A stretch of 37,175 nucleotides of DNA from Frankiaceae bacterium (GCA_030840525.1 JAVEEI010000110.1:1-37175), one strand, 5' to 3'. Positions 17,876 to 27,292 are shown, counted from the first letter of the stretch. Notes: generated from the sequence alone by a model not told the origin. Translations and numbers: made by a program.

Positions 17876-17881
17876 ACGCTA
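17876..17881 (-). promoter_or_regulatory. Putative -10 box of tRNA-Leu
   Basis: TAGCGT fits the actinobacterial TAnnnT -10 pattern and lies 13 nt upstream of the mature tRNA 5' end. No convincing -35 is seen. Confidence 0.4.
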
Positions 17882-17945
17882 GCACCCGCGCCGCCGCCCC
17901 CGCGGCCCGAAAGCGCCCCCAAAGGCCCCCTTAAGCCTCGCTGGA

Positions 17946-17951
17946 TACGAT
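17946..17951 (+). promoter_or_regulatory. Putative -10 box of the fhaA-pknB operon
   Basis: TACGAT fits TAnnnT and predicts a transcript start near 17958, giving a leader of about 20 nt that contains the AAGGGA ribosome-binding site of fhaA. No clear -35 is visible. Confidence 0.4.
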
Positions 17952-17978
17952 CATGGCCGCTTGGGGAAGGGACGCTTC

Positions 17979-18767
17979 GTGGGAGTGGTGCAACGCTTCG
18001 AGCGGCGTCTCGGCGGGCTGGTCGAGGGCGCCTTCGCCAAGGTGTTCAAGGGCGAGGTACAGCCGGTCGAGGTCGCCCAGGCCCTGCAACGAGAGACCGA
18101 CGACCGCCGGACCGTCGTCGGCGACGGCAAGGTGCTCGTCCCCAACGACTTCGTCGTCGAGCTCGGCCCGCACGACCACGAGCGGCTCAGCCCCTGGACC
18201 AAGGCGCTCACCAAGGAGCTCGCCGCCATGGTCCGCGAGCACGCCACCGAGCAGGGCTACTCCTTCGTCGGCCCGGTCACCGTCGCCCTAGAGGAGGCGC
18301 CCGGCGTCGACACCGGCGTCTTCCGGGTCCGCAGCGGCGTCTCCGCCGGCGACCTCGTCGACGGCGGGGTTCTCACCAAGGCCGGCTCCGGCGCCGACGC
18401 CGACCCGCAAGCGCCCCAAGGCCCGCAAGGCGCCCTGCCCGGCCGGCCGCGGCTCGTCTTCAGCGCCGACGGCAAAGCCGAGGCCGGCTCGCCCGAGGGC
18501 CGCGGCGAGGAGCGCGCGTACTTCCTCACCCATGCCGTCACCGTCCTCGGCCGCGCCACCGACTGCGACCTCCAGCTGACCGACCCCGGCATCTCCCGCC
18601 GGCACGCCGAGCTACGCGTCGAGAACGACGCCGTCGTCCTCGTCGACCTCGGCTCCACCAACGGCATCCGCGTCAACGAAGTCGCCGTCGGCCGCCGCGA
18701 GCTGTCCCCCGCCGACCGCATCCAGCTCGGGTCGATGACCCTCATCTTCCAGCGCGACGAGAGCTGA
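17979..18767 (+). CDS. fhaA: FHA-domain protein FhaA
   Basis: The product is 262 aa. Residues 1-115 (VVQRFERRLGGLVEGAFAKVFKGEVQPVEVA) are the FhaA N-terminal DUF3662 domain. A Gly/Pro/Ala linker follows, then a C-terminal FHA domain (residues about 175-260) with VLGRATDCDLQL, the SRRHAEL core and LGSTNG, which bind phosphothreonine. FhaA binds phosphorylated partners of the PknA/PknB kinases, such as MviN, at sites of cell wall synthesis. GTG 17979 is chosen because family members begin MG(V/L)(V/L)QRFERR and AAGGGA lies 6 nt upstream; a TTG at 17961 would add six residues. It is the first gene of the operon and has no membrane segment. Confidence 0.93.
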   Translation: MGVVQRFERRLGGLVEGAFAKVFKGEVQPVEVAQALQRETDDRRTVVGDGKVLVPNDFVVELGPHDHERLSPWTKALTKELAAMVREHATEQGYSFVGPVTVALEEAPGVDTGVFRVRSGVSAGDLVDGGVLTKAGSGADADPQAPQGPQGALPGRPRLVFSADGKAEAGSPEGRGEERAYFLTHAVTVLGRATDCDLQLTDPGISRRHAELRVENDAVVLVDLGSTNGIRVNEVAVGRRELSPADRIQLGSMTLIFQRDES

Positions 18768-18786
18768 CCGACCTCATGAGGATCCG

Positions 18787-19278
18787 ATGAGCGCCGTCCT
18801 CTTCGTGCTGCACGTCGTCGTCCTCGTCCTGCTCTGGGGCCTCGTCCTCGCGGCGATCGTCGCCGTACGCCATGACGTCTTCGGCGTACGGCGGCAGCCC
18901 GCGCCAACCCCCACCGCGCCGGCCCGGCCAGCAGCACCGAAACGCGCCCAACCCGCGCCGAAGCCGCAACAGAAATCGCAGTCGAAGGCCGCGCGGACAC
19001 TCGTCGTCACCGGCGGGCCGCTCGCCGGTACGACGCTGCCGCTCGACAACACGCCCATCACCATCGGCCGCGCCGACGGCAGCACGCTCGTCATCTCCGA
19101 CGACTACGTCTCCAGCAACCACGCCCGGCTCGTCCCCAGCGGCGACGCCTGGGTGCTCGAAGACCTCGGCTCGACCAACGGCACGTTCCTCGACCGCCAG
19201 CGGGTGACCGCCGCGACGCAGGTCCCGCTCGGTACGCCGATCCGCATCGGCAAGACCGTGCTGGAGCTGCGCCGGTGA
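18787..19278 (+). CDS. fhaB: Membrane FHA-domain protein FhaB
   Basis: The product is 163 aa. A membrane helix at residues 3-28 (VLFVLHVVVLVLLWGLVLAAIVAV) is followed by a Pro/Ala/Lys/Gln-rich cytoplasmic linker and an FHA domain from about residue 70 with ITIGRADGS, SSNHARL and LGSTNGTF. It recruits phosphothreonine-carrying kinases and partners (FipA/FtsZ circuit in mycobacteria) to the division machinery. It starts 19 nt after fhaA with GAGGA before the ATG, and its last codon overlaps the pstP GTG (GTGA). Length is normal for the family. Confidence 0.93.
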   Translation: MSAVLFVLHVVVLVLLWGLVLAAIVAVRHDVFGVRRQPAPTPTAPARPAAPKRAQPAPKPQQKSQSKAARTLVVTGGPLAGTTLPLDNTPITIGRADGSTLVISDDYVSSNHARLVPSGDAWVLEDLGSTNGTFLDRQRVTAATQVPLGTPIRIGKTVLELRR

Positions 19279-20591
19279 CGCTCTCCCTCCACTACGGCGC
19301 GCGCAGCGACGTCGGCCTGCTCCGCGAGCTCAACGAGGACGCGATGTACGCCGGGCCGCGGCTGCTCGCGATCGCCGACGGCATGGGCGGGCACGCCGCC
19401 GGCGAGGTCGCCAGCCGGGTCGCGATCGAGTCGGTCGCGCCGCTCGACGACGACCAGCCCGGCGCCGACCTCGTCACCAGCCTGCGCGAAGCGGTCGAGA
19501 CCGCCAGCCACTTCCTCCAGGACATGGTCGAGGCCGACAGCGCGCTCGACGGCATGGGTACGACGCTCACCGCGCTGCTGTTCAGCGACCGCCGGCTCGG
19601 CCTGGTGCACATCGGCGACTCGCGCGGCTACCTGCTCCGCGACGGCGTACTCAACCAGATCACCCACGACCACACCCTCGTCCAGCACCTCGTCGACGAG
19701 GGCCGCATCACGCCCGAAGAAGCGAGCACCCACCCGCAGCGCTCGTGGATCACCCGCTCGCTGACCGGCCGCGGCGAGCTCGAGCTCGACCTGTCCATCC
19801 GCGAGGTGCGCGAGGGCGACCGCTACCTGCTGTGCAGCGACGGCCTCTCCGGGCCGGTCAGCGAGGAGACGATCGCCGACACGCTGCGCAACGCGACCAG
19901 CCCGCAACAGGCCTGCGACCAGCTCATCGAGCTCGCTCTACGCGCCGGCGGCCCGGACAACATCACGGCGGTCGTAGCAGACGTCATCGGTAGCGACGTC
20001 GCCGACGAGGCGCCGATCGTCGGTGGCGCGGCCGCGACGCCAGTCACCGCCAGCGGCGACGGGCCGGATACGCCGGCCGGCCGGGCCGCACGGTTGTCCC
20101 GTCGCGGCCGCCGCGAAGGCCGGCACGCCGCGGCCGCCACCGACGCGTCGACCGAGACCCCCGCGACGCGGCCGCCCGAGCGGTCGCGGGCCGGCCGCCG
20201 GGTCGCGCTCGCGTTCGGCGTGGTCGCGCTCGTCGTCGCCGCCCTCGTCGTCGGCGCGTTCTTCTACATCCGCACCCAGTACTACGTCGGTGTCGCGCGC
20301 GGCAACGTCGCGATCTACAACGGCGTCGACGGGAAGATGCTGGTCGACCTGCACAGCGTCGACCGGCGCACCGACCTCCCGGTGCAGGCGCTCCCGGCGT
20401 ACCAGCAGGACCAGGTCAAGCACACCATCGCCGCGTCGAGCCGCGCCGACGCGCAGCGCATCGTCTCCAACCTCCGCTCGCTCGCCTGCCCCACGCCCGC
20501 GCCCACCCCGACGCCGACACCGAAACCCAAGACGGCCGCGCCCGCCCCGACACCCACCCCGACGCCCTCCTACTGCGCGAGCACCCCATGA
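19275..20591 (+). CDS. pstP: PP2C-type Ser/Thr phosphatase PstP
   Basis: The product is 438 aa. The catalytic PP2C domain (residues 1-240) has the metal ligands in RELNEDAM, ADGMGGHAAGE, IGDSRGYLLRDG, LCSDGLSG and GGPDNITAVV. A disordered Arg/Ala linker leads to one membrane helix near residues 310-335. An outer segment follows, ending in a TP-repeat tail (PTPTPTPKPK) with a closing CASTP. It dephosphorylates PknA, PknB and their substrates, and is the only phosphatase in the cluster. Translation is coupled at both ends: a 4-nt overlap with fhaB (GTGA) and with rodA (ATGA). Confidence 0.95.
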   Translation: MTLSLHYGARSDVGLLRELNEDAMYAGPRLLAIADGMGGHAAGEVASRVAIESVAPLDDDQPGADLVTSLREAVETASHFLQDMVEADSALDGMGTTLTALLFSDRRLGLVHIGDSRGYLLRDGVLNQITHDHTLVQHLVDEGRITPEEASTHPQRSWITRSLTGRGELELDLSIREVREGDRYLLCSDGLSGPVSEETIADTLRNATSPQQACDQLIELALRAGGPDNITAVVADVIGSDVADEAPIVGGAAATPVTASGDGPDTPAGRAARLSRRGRREGRHAAAATDASTETPATRPPERSRAGRRVALAFGVVALVVAALVVGAFFYIRTQYYVGVARGNVAIYNGVDGKMLVDLHSVDRRTDLPVQALPAYQQDQVKHTIAASSRADAQRIVSNLRSLACPTPAPTPTPTPKPKTAAPAPTPTPTPSYCASTP

Positions 20592-22006
20592 CCGCCGGCA
20601 CCTTCGCCCCCGCCGCCGGGTTCGGCCGCCGCCGCGGCACCGAGCTGTCGCTGATCGTCTTCGCGATCGTGCTGACCCTGACGGCGTACGCCGCGACCGG
20701 CCTCGCACACGGCAAGCACCTGCCGACCGACATGGTCACGTACGGGCTCGGCTTGGTCGCGCTGTTCGGCGTCGCGCACGTCGTCGTCCGCCGGTTCGCC
20801 CCGTACGCCGACCCGTTGCTGCTGCCGATCGCGGCCGCGCTGAACGGTCTCGGCCTCGTCCTGATCTGGCGGCTCGACCTCGCCGCGGCAGACAGCGCGC
20901 GCGAGGCGCATCGCGCGGTGCCGCGCGGTGCCGCACCGCTGCAACTGGTCTGGATGTGCATCGGCGTCGCGCTGTTCGTCGCCGTACTCGTGCTCGTCCG
21001 CGACCACCGCAAGCTGCGCTCGTACAGCTACACCGCGATGTTCTTCGGGCTCGCGCTGCTGATCCTCCCGGCGGTGCTGCCGGCCAGCCACAGCGAGGTC
21101 AACGGCGCGCGCATCTGGATCCGGTTCGGTGCGTTCTCGTTCCAGCCCGGCGAGGTCGCGAAGATCCTGCTCGAGGTCTTCTTCGCCGGCTACCTCGTCC
21201 GCCACCGCGACCTGCTCCGGCTCGCCGGCCGGCGGGTCTGGCGCATCGACCTGCCGCGCGCCCGCGACCTCGGCCCGCTGCTGCTCGCGTGGGGGGTGAG
21301 CCTGCTCGTCCTGCTGCGCGAGAGCGACCTCGGGTCGAGCCTGCTGTTCTTCGGCATCTTCCTGGTGATGCTCTACATCGCGACCGAGCGCGGGTCGTGG
21401 CTGCTGCTCGGGCTGGTGCTGTTCGTCGTCGGCTCGCTGATCGCGTACGCCACCATCGGGCACGTGCACGACCGCGTCACCGCGTGGCTCGACCCGTTCA
21501 ACAACCACATCTACAACAAGAAGTTCGGCAGCAGCTACCAGCTCGACCAAGGGTTGTTCGGGATGGGCACCGGCGGCATCACCGGCACCGGGCTCGGCCA
21601 AGGCCGGCCCAACCTCGTCCCGTTCGCCAACACCGACTTCATCATGGCGTCGATCGGCGAAGAGCTCGGCCTCGTCGGCGTCATGGGCATCCTCACCTGC
21701 TACCTGCTGTTCGTGAGCCGCGGCCTGCGCGCGGCGCTCGGCGCGCGCGACGGTTTCGGCAAGCTGCTCGCCGCCGGTCTCGCGTTCAGCTTCGCGCTCC
21801 AAGTGTTCGTGCAGGTCGGTGGCGTCACTCGGCTGATCCCGCTGACCGGGCTCACCCTGCCGTTCCTTTCGTACGGCGGGTCCAGCCTGGTCACCAACTG
21901 GGTGCTGCTCGCGTTGCTGCTGCGGATCAGCGACGCGGGGCGCCGGCCGCAGGCGCCGCCCGCACCGGCGCCGGACGAGAACGCGACGGTGGTGGTCCGG
22001 CCATGA
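20588..22006 (+). CDS. rodA: Peptidoglycan glycosyltransferase of the SEDS family (RodA/FtsW)
   Basis: The product is 472 aa with about twelve hydrophobic helices and no signal peptide. It polymerises lipid II into glycan strands at the outer face of the membrane. SEDS markers are present: WIRFGAFSFQPGEVAKI, LRESDLGSSLLFFGIFLVM, GGITGTGLGQGRP, FIMASIGEELGLVG, and GLTLPFLSYGGSS near the end. The extracellular loop before GLGQGRP contains the conserved acidic residue (YQLDQGLFGMG). It is coupled to pstP and pbpA by ATGA overlaps, matching the usual SEDS plus class B PBP pairing. Confidence 0.95.
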   Translation: MTAGTFAPAAGFGRRRGTELSLIVFAIVLTLTAYAATGLAHGKHLPTDMVTYGLGLVALFGVAHVVVRRFAPYADPLLLPIAAALNGLGLVLIWRLDLAAADSAREAHRAVPRGAAPLQLVWMCIGVALFVAVLVLVRDHRKLRSYSYTAMFFGLALLILPAVLPASHSEVNGARIWIRFGAFSFQPGEVAKILLEVFFAGYLVRHRDLLRLAGRRVWRIDLPRARDLGPLLLAWGVSLLVLLRESDLGSSLLFFGIFLVMLYIATERGSWLLLGLVLFVVGSLIAYATIGHVHDRVTAWLDPFNNHIYNKKFGSSYQLDQGLFGMGTGGITGTGLGQGRPNLVPFANTDFIMASIGEELGLVGVMGILTCYLLFVSRGLRAALGARDGFGKLLAAGLAFSFALQVFVQVGGVTRLIPLTGLTLPFLSYGGSSLVTNWVLLALLLRISDAGRRPQAPPAPAPDENATVVVRP

Positions 22007-23445
22007 ACCGGCCGCTGCGCAAGGTCGTCGTCGCCGCACTCCTGATGTTCGCTGCGCTGCTCGTCAACGCCAACCTCGTGCAGGTCGTCGAGGCGCACTC
22101 GCTCGCGAACGACAGCCGCAACAGCCGGCTGCTCTACCAGCAGTACTCCTACCAGCGCGGGCCGATCGTCGTCGGCGGCAAGCCGGTCGCCGAGTCGGTC
22201 GCGACGCACGACGCGTTGAAGTACCTGCGCATCTACCCGCAGGGCCCGCTATACGCGCCGGTCACCGGCTACTACTCGCTCACGTACAAGTACTCCGGCA
22301 TCGAGGCCGCGGCCAACGACCTGCTCTCGGGCAGCTCGGACAAGCTGTTCGTCAAGCGGCTGTCCGACTACTTCACCGGCCGCGAGGTCCAGGGCGGCGC
22401 GGTCGTCCTCACGATCAACCCGCGCGCACAACAAGCCGCGTACGACGCACTGACCAGCCACCACTACCGCGGCGCGGTCGTCGCCATCCAGCCGTCGACC
22501 GGCGCGATCCTCGCGCTCGTGTCGACTCCGTCGTACGACCCGACCAAGGTGTCGACGCACAGTGCCGCCGCCAACACCGCGGCGTGGGACTCCTACCTGA
22601 AGAACCCGTACGCGCCGATGCTCGACCGCGCGATCTCGCAGACGTACCCGCCGGGCTCGACGTTCAAGGTCATCACGACGGCCGCGGCGCTGTCGACCGG
22701 CAACTACAACCCCGACACCGTCATCCCGGCACCCGACAAGCTGACGTTCGCCAACGGCAAGCCGCTCGGCAACTTCGCCGGCGAGACGTGCAGCTCGTCC
22801 GGCCGGATGACCTTGCGGGACGCGTTGCGGCAGTCGTGCAACACCGCGTACGGCGCACTCGGCGTGCACATCGGCAGCGCCCGCATCGTCAACCAGGCCG
22901 AGGCGTTCGGCGTCGGCCGCTCGCTGTCGATCCCGATGCCGGTCGCCAACAGCCGGGTGCCGCGCGAGACCGCCGCGCCGTTCGTGGCGCAGGAGGCGAT
23001 CGGCCAGCACGACGACTCGGTGACGCCGTTGCAGATGGCGATGGTGGCGGCCGGGATCGCCAACGGCGGCGAGGTCATGCGGCCCTACCTCGTCGCGCAG
23101 GAACGCGCGCCCGACTCGTCGGTGCTGTCGCAGGCGACGCCGAAACCGTTGTCCCGCGCGGTGTCCCCGACCGTCGCGGGCGAGCTGACCTCGATGATGG
23201 AGACCGTGGTCACGTCGGGCACCGGCACGGCCGCGCAGATCCCGGGCGTCGTCGTCGCCGGCAAGACCGGTACGGCGCAGCACGGCGGCGCGGCGCCGTA
23301 CGCGTGGTTCATCAGCTTCGCCCCGGCCACGAACCCGAGCGTCGCGGTCGCGGTCGTCGTCGAGAACACGACGCCGAGCGACACCGGTGGGATCGTCGCG
23401 GCGCCGATCGCCCGCGCGGTCATGGAAGCGGTGCTGGGTCGATGA
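22003..23445 (+). CDS. pbpA: Class B penicillin-binding protein PbpA
   Basis: The product is 480 aa. One N-terminal membrane helix (residues 8-28) is followed by a dimerisation/pedestal region and a transpeptidase domain. The catalytic Ser219 and Lys222 lie in PPGSTFKVI, Ser278 in QSCNTAY (SxN), and Lys421 in AGKTGTAQ (KTG). It cross-links peptidoglycan made by the adjacent RodA. SLTYKYSGIEAAANDLLSG is typical of the actinobacterial PbpA group. The start overlaps the rodA stop (ATGA) and the end overlaps pknA (ATGA). Confidence 0.95.
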   Translation: MNRPLRKVVVAALLMFAALLVNANLVQVVEAHSLANDSRNSRLLYQQYSYQRGPIVVGGKPVAESVATHDALKYLRIYPQGPLYAPVTGYYSLTYKYSGIEAAANDLLSGSSDKLFVKRLSDYFTGREVQGGAVVLTINPRAQQAAYDALTSHHYRGAVVAIQPSTGAILALVSTPSYDPTKVSTHSAAANTAAWDSYLKNPYAPMLDRAISQTYPPGSTFKVITTAAALSTGNYNPDTVIPAPDKLTFANGKPLGNFAGETCSSSGRMTLRDALRQSCNTAYGALGVHIGSARIVNQAEAFGVGRSLSIPMPVANSRVPRETAAPFVAQEAIGQHDDSVTPLQMAMVAAGIANGGEVMRPYLVAQERAPDSSVLSQATPKPLSRAVSPTVAGELTSMMETVVTSGTGTAAQIPGVVVAGKTGTAQHGGAAPYAWFISFAPATNPSVAVAVVVENTTPSDTGGIVAAPIARAVMEAVLGR

Positions 23446-24902
23446 TCCTGTCGCCCGACCTGACGATCGCCGACCGCTACGCGCTGCAGGAGCGGGTCGC
23501 GGTCGGCGGCATGGGCGAGGTGTGGCGGGCCCGCGACGTCGTGCTCGACCGGCGGGTCGCGGTCAAGGTGCTCAAGGCGGAGTACGCCGCCGACCCGCGG
23601 TTCCTCGACCGGTTCCGGGCCGAGGCGAAGCACGCCGCCGGGCTGTCGCACCCCGGCATCGCGAGCATCTTCGACTACGGCGAGATCGACGAGATGGCCT
23701 TCCTCGTCATGGAGTACGTCGACGGCGAGCCGCTGTCTGACCTGCTCGCGCGGGTCGGGCGGCTGCCGGCCGACCGCGCCCTCGACGTCGTCGGCCAGGC
23801 CGGCCTCGCGTTGCAGGCCGCGCACGACGCCGGTGTCGTGCACCGCGACGTCAAGCCGGGCAACCTGCTCGTCCGCCCCGACGGCGTCGTCAAGGTGACC
23901 GACTTCGGCATCGCCCGCGCGGTCGACGCCGTACCGCTGACGCAGACCGGCATGGTCATCGGCACCGCGGCGTACCTCTCGCCCGAGCAGGCCGCCGGCA
24001 AGACGGTGACGCCGGCGACCGACGTCTACTCGCTCGGCGTCGTCGCGTACGAGTGCCTCAGCGGTGAGCGGCCGTTCGCCGCCGACTCGGCGGTCGCGAT
24101 CGCGATGGCGCACCTCTCGAAGCCGCCCCCGCCGCTGCCGAAGGACACCCCGCCGATCGTCGCGGACCTCGTCAGCCGCGCGCTGGAGAAAGAGCCGGAC
24201 CGCCGGCCGCCGTCGGCCGGCGTCTTCGGCCGTACGGCGCTCGCGCTCGCGACCACGCTTCGCCAGCCGGCCGGCGCTGGCGGCGACACGAAGCTGCTCA
24301 CGGCGGCGTACCCGACCACGGGCGAACGGCCGGCGCCGCGACCGGTCCCGGCGGCCGAGCAGCGGCGGTTGCGCAACATCTTCATCGCGGTCGGCGCGGC
24401 GGTCGTCATCCTCGGGTTCCTGCTGCTGCACTCGTGCGCGGGAGGCGCGCAGCAGGTGACGATGCCACCGGTGACGGGCGAGAGCTACGCCAAGGCGGCG
24501 GCAGCGCTGCACACGCTCGGCCTCAACGCCACGGAGCACGTGATCCACGACGCGGCCCACCCGGCCGGACTGGTCGTCCGGCAGTCGGTCGCGCGGGGCG
24601 CGCGGATCGGGTCCGGCAGCACCGTCGCCCTCACCGTCGCGAGCGGCCCGCGGACCGAGACCGTCGACCCGCAACAGTACGTCGGCCAGCCCGCCGCCGT
24701 CGTCGTCGCGGCGCTGAAAGCGAAGGGCCTCGTCGTCACGTCCACGACGACCAACACCGACGCGTTCCCGGGCGGCCGCGTCGTCTCGGTGACGCCGAGC
24801 GGCTCGCTGCACGAGGGCGACAGCGTGACGGTGACGGTCGCCGCGGCGCCGCCACCGCCGAAGCACCACGAGCACGGCAAGGGCGACGGCGGGCATGGCT
24901 AG
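23442..24902 (+). CDS. pknA: Transmembrane Ser/Thr kinase (PknA position) with two PASTA domains
   Basis: The product is 486 aa. The kinase domain (residues 1-275) has the glycine loop VAVGGMGEVW, Lys42 in VAVKVL, the catalytic loop HRDVKPGN (Asp136), DFGIARA and the activation segment LTQTGMVIGTAAYLSPEQA. A membrane helix follows near residues 311-330. Outside are two PASTA repeats (starting VTMPPVTGESYAKAAAAL and EYVDPQQYVGQP-like sequence) and a short His/Lys/Gly tail. PASTA domains sense muropeptides or lipid II. Mycobacterial PknA lacks them, so the gene symbol reflects position rather than full architecture. The start overlaps the pbpA stop, and its end overlaps pknB by 8 nt. Confidence 0.9.
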   Translation: MILSPDLTIADRYALQERVAVGGMGEVWRARDVVLDRRVAVKVLKAEYAADPRFLDRFRAEAKHAAGLSHPGIASIFDYGEIDEMAFLVMEYVDGEPLSDLLARVGRLPADRALDVVGQAGLALQAAHDAGVVHRDVKPGNLLVRPDGVVKVTDFGIARAVDAVPLTQTGMVIGTAAYLSPEQAAGKTVTPATDVYSLGVVAYECLSGERPFAADSAVAIAMAHLSKPPPPLPKDTPPIVADLVSRALEKEPDRRPPSAGVFGRTALALATTLRQPAGAGGDTKLLTAAYPTTGERPAPRPVPAAEQRRLRNIFIAVGAAVVILGFLLLHSCAGGAQQVTMPPVTGESYAKAAAALHTLGLNATEHVIHDAAHPAGLVVRQSVARGARIGSGSTVALTVASGPRTETVDPQQYVGQPAAVVVAALKAKGLVVTSTTTNTDAFPGGRVVSVTPSGSLHEGDSVTVTVAAAPPPPKHHEHGKGDGGHG

Positions 24903-26631
24903 GGAACTGTTGGCCGGGCGCTACCAGCTCGGCGAGATCATCGGCCGCGGCGGCATGGCGGAGGTGCACCGCGGCCGCGACGTACGGCTCGGTCGCGACG
25001 TCGCGATCAAACTGCTCCGCCCGGACCTCGCCCGCGACCCGTCGTTCCAGGGGCGCTTCCGCCGCGAGGCGCAGGCCGCAGCCGCGCTGAACCACCCCGC
25101 GATCGTCGCCGTCTACGACACCGGCGAAGACCCGCGCGACGGCGCGGTCACGCCGTACATCGTCATGGAGTACGTCGAAGGCCGGACGTTGCGCGACGTC
25201 CTCGCGGCGGAAGGGCGGCTGCTGCCGCAGCGCGCGCTCGAGATCACCGCGCAGATCTGCGCCGCGCTCGAGCAGGCACACCGGGCCGGCATCGTGCACC
25301 GCGACATCAAGCCCGCGAACGTCATGCTCACCCCGGCCGGCGAGGTCAAGGTGATGGACTTCGGCATCGCCCGCGCGGTGACCGGCGCGTCGTCGACGAT
25401 GACGCAGACGGCGGCGGTGATCGGGACCGCGCACTACCTGTCGCCGGAGCAGGCGCGCGGCGAGCACGTCGACGCGCGCAGCGACATCTACTCGACCGGG
25501 TGCGTGCTCTACGAGCTGCTGACCGGCGGCCCGCCGTTCGCCGGCGACACCCCCGTCGCGGTCGCCTACCAGCACGTGCGCGAAGACCCGGTGCCGCCGT
25601 CGCGGATCGAGCCGGACGTCAACGAGTCGGTCGACGCGATCGTGCTGACCGCGATGGCGAAGAACCCGGCCAACCGCTACGCGTCGGCGGCCGACATGCG
25701 GGTCGACATCGAGCGGGCGCTGGCCGGCCAGCCGGTCGAGGCGCACCCGGTCCTGGCCGAGGAGTCCACCGGGCTGCTGCCGCCGCCGCCGACGACGGTC
25801 CTCATCCGGCAGCCGCCGCCGCGGCGTGGCCGTGCGCTCGCCTACACGATGCTCGCGGTCGCGACGCTGCTGGTGTTCTTCGTCGCGCTGCTGCTCGCGC
25901 GCAGCCTGCTCTCCGGCGGTACCGGCGACGTCAACACGCCCAGCGTCGTCGGCGAGAAGTTCGAGGACGCGCGGGCGACGCTGCTCGCCAACGGGCTCAA
26001 GGTCGGCAAGGTCAAGCACTCCTACAGCGCGACCGTCGCGACGGACGTCGTCATCAGCCAGACCCCGGAGCCGCAGATCCTGCTGTCGAAGGGGTCCGCG
26101 GTCGACCTCGAGGTGTCGCTCGGCATCCACTACGTCGCGGTGCCGTCCAACCTGATCGGCCTGAACCAGGGCGACGCGAGCAAGAACCTCGCCGCCGTCG
26201 GGTTGAAGGTCAAGCAGGTCGTGCCGCGCAACTCCAACCAGCCGGCCGGGCAGGTGCTCGACGTCGACCCGCCCGGCGGCGCCCAGGTACCGATCGGCAG
26301 CGGGGTGACCCTCGTCGTCTCGAACGGCATGGTGCAGGTGCCGAACGTCGTCGGCAAGACCGTGCAGGAGGCGGCGCAGGCACTGGCCGCGGCCGGCTTC
26401 CAGGTGACGTTCGACCCGCCGTCGTCGCCACCGACCGCGGTGGTGCTGTCGCAGAACCCGGCCGCCGGCTCGTTCGCGCCGTACAGCTCCCCGGTGTCGC
26501 TGCACACCAACGCGCCGACGCCGAGCCCGACGCCGACGAACACACCACCGCCGACGCCTAGCAACACACCGACGCCGAGCTCTACGCCGACACCGTCGAC
26601 CTCGCCGACCCCCTCGCCGACGCCGACGTAA
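24895..26631 (+). CDS. pknB: PASTA-domain Ser/Thr kinase PknB
   Basis: The product is 578 aa. The kinase domain has IIGRGGMAEVHRG, Lys39 in VAIKLL, HRDIKPAN (Asp137) and DFGIARAV. Its activation loop SSTMTQTAAVIGTAHYLSPEQA contains the TQT autophosphorylation pair seen in mycobacterial PknB. A membrane helix lies near residues 318-338. Three PASTA repeats follow (VNTPSVVGEKFEDARATL, VAVPSNLIGLNQGDASKNL, VQVPNVVGKTVQEAAQAL), then a Thr/Pro/Ser-rich tail of about 40 residues. It phosphorylates cell wall and division proteins in response to wall fragments. The next gene is convergent only 13 nt away; the two share a TAACTAGG direct repeat across the gap. I see no hairpin terminator. Confidence 0.95.
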   Translation: MARELLAGRYQLGEIIGRGGMAEVHRGRDVRLGRDVAIKLLRPDLARDPSFQGRFRREAQAAAALNHPAIVAVYDTGEDPRDGAVTPYIVMEYVEGRTLRDVLAAEGRLLPQRALEITAQICAALEQAHRAGIVHRDIKPANVMLTPAGEVKVMDFGIARAVTGASSTMTQTAAVIGTAHYLSPEQARGEHVDARSDIYSTGCVLYELLTGGPPFAGDTPVAVAYQHVREDPVPPSRIEPDVNESVDAIVLTAMAKNPANRYASAADMRVDIERALAGQPVEAHPVLAEESTGLLPPPPTTVLIRQPPPRRGRALAYTMLAVATLLVFFVALLLARSLLSGGTGDVNTPSVVGEKFEDARATLLANGLKVGKVKHSYSATVATDVVISQTPEPQILLSKGSAVDLEVSLGIHYVAVPSNLIGLNQGDASKNLAAVGLKVKQVVPRNSNQPAGQVLDVDPPGGAQVPIGSGVTLVVSNGMVQVPNVVGKTVQEAAQALAAAGFQVTFDPPSSPPTAVVLSQNPAAGSFAPYSSPVSLHTNAPTPSPTPTNTPPPTPSNTPTPSSTPTPSTSPTPSPTPT

Positions 26632-26644
26632 CTAGGCGACCTAA

Positions 26645-27292
26645 CTAGGGCAGGGCGTGCTCGCGCTGGCGGTCGAGTGCGGCACTCAACGCCGGCACCC
26701 GGTCGGCCGCGCCGGGGTCGCCGCACACCCGCAGCCAGTTGGCCAGCAGGTGGTGCCCGCCTTCGGTGAGCACCGACTCCGGGTGGAACTGCACGCCCTC
26801 GATCGCGAGGTCGCGGTGGCGCAGGCCCATGACGACGCCGCTGGCGGTGCGGGCGGTGACGTCGAGCTCGGCCGGCAACGACGCCGCGTCGACGGCGAGC
26901 GAGTGGTAGCGGGTCGCGACGAACGGGTCCGGCAGCCCGTGCAGCACGCCGGCGCCGTCGTGCGCGACCTCGCTCACCTTGCCGTGCAACAGCTCCGGCG
27001 CGCGTACGACGCTGCCGCCGTACGCGACCGCGATCGCCTGGTGGCCGAGGCAGACGCCGAGGATCGGGACCGACCCACCGCGCGCGCGGATGAGCTCGAC
27101 GCACACGCCCGCGTCCTCGGGCCGGCCCGGTCCGGGCGAGAGCAGGACGCCGTCGACCTCGAGGCCGTCGACGTCGGCGACGGTCACCTCGTCGTTGCGC
27201 CGTACGACGACGTCCGCGCCGAGCTGGGCGAGGTACTGCACCAGGTTGAACACGAAGCTGTCGTAGTTGTCGACGACGAGGACGCGGCTCAT
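26645..27292 (-). CDS. pabA: Glutamine amidotransferase component II (anthranilate / aminodeoxychorismate synthase)
   Basis: The product is 215 aa, a class I glutamine amidotransferase that frees ammonia from glutamine for a chorismate-using partner. The triad is Cys81 in GVCLGHQAI, His170 and Glu172 in QFHPESV. DNYDSFVFNLVQYL at the N-terminus and LLSPGPGRPEDAG are diagnostic of TrpG/PabA. Sequence alone does not separate the folate (PabA) from the tryptophan (TrpG) role, and no partner gene is in the window. ATG 27292 overlaps the stop of the 67-aa membrane protein gene (ATGA). This location beside pknB is common in actinobacteria. Confidence 0.88.
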   Translation of the reverse strand: MSRVLVVDNYDSFVFNLVQYLAQLGADVVVRRNDEVTVADVDGLEVDGVLLSPGPGRPEDAGVCVELIRARGGSVPILGVCLGHQAIAVAYGGSVVRAPELLHGKVSEVAHDGAGVLHGLPDPFVATRYHSLAVDAASLPAELDVTARTASGVVMGLRHRDLAIEGVQFHPESVLTEGGHHLLANWLRVCGDPGAADRVPALSAALDRQREHALP

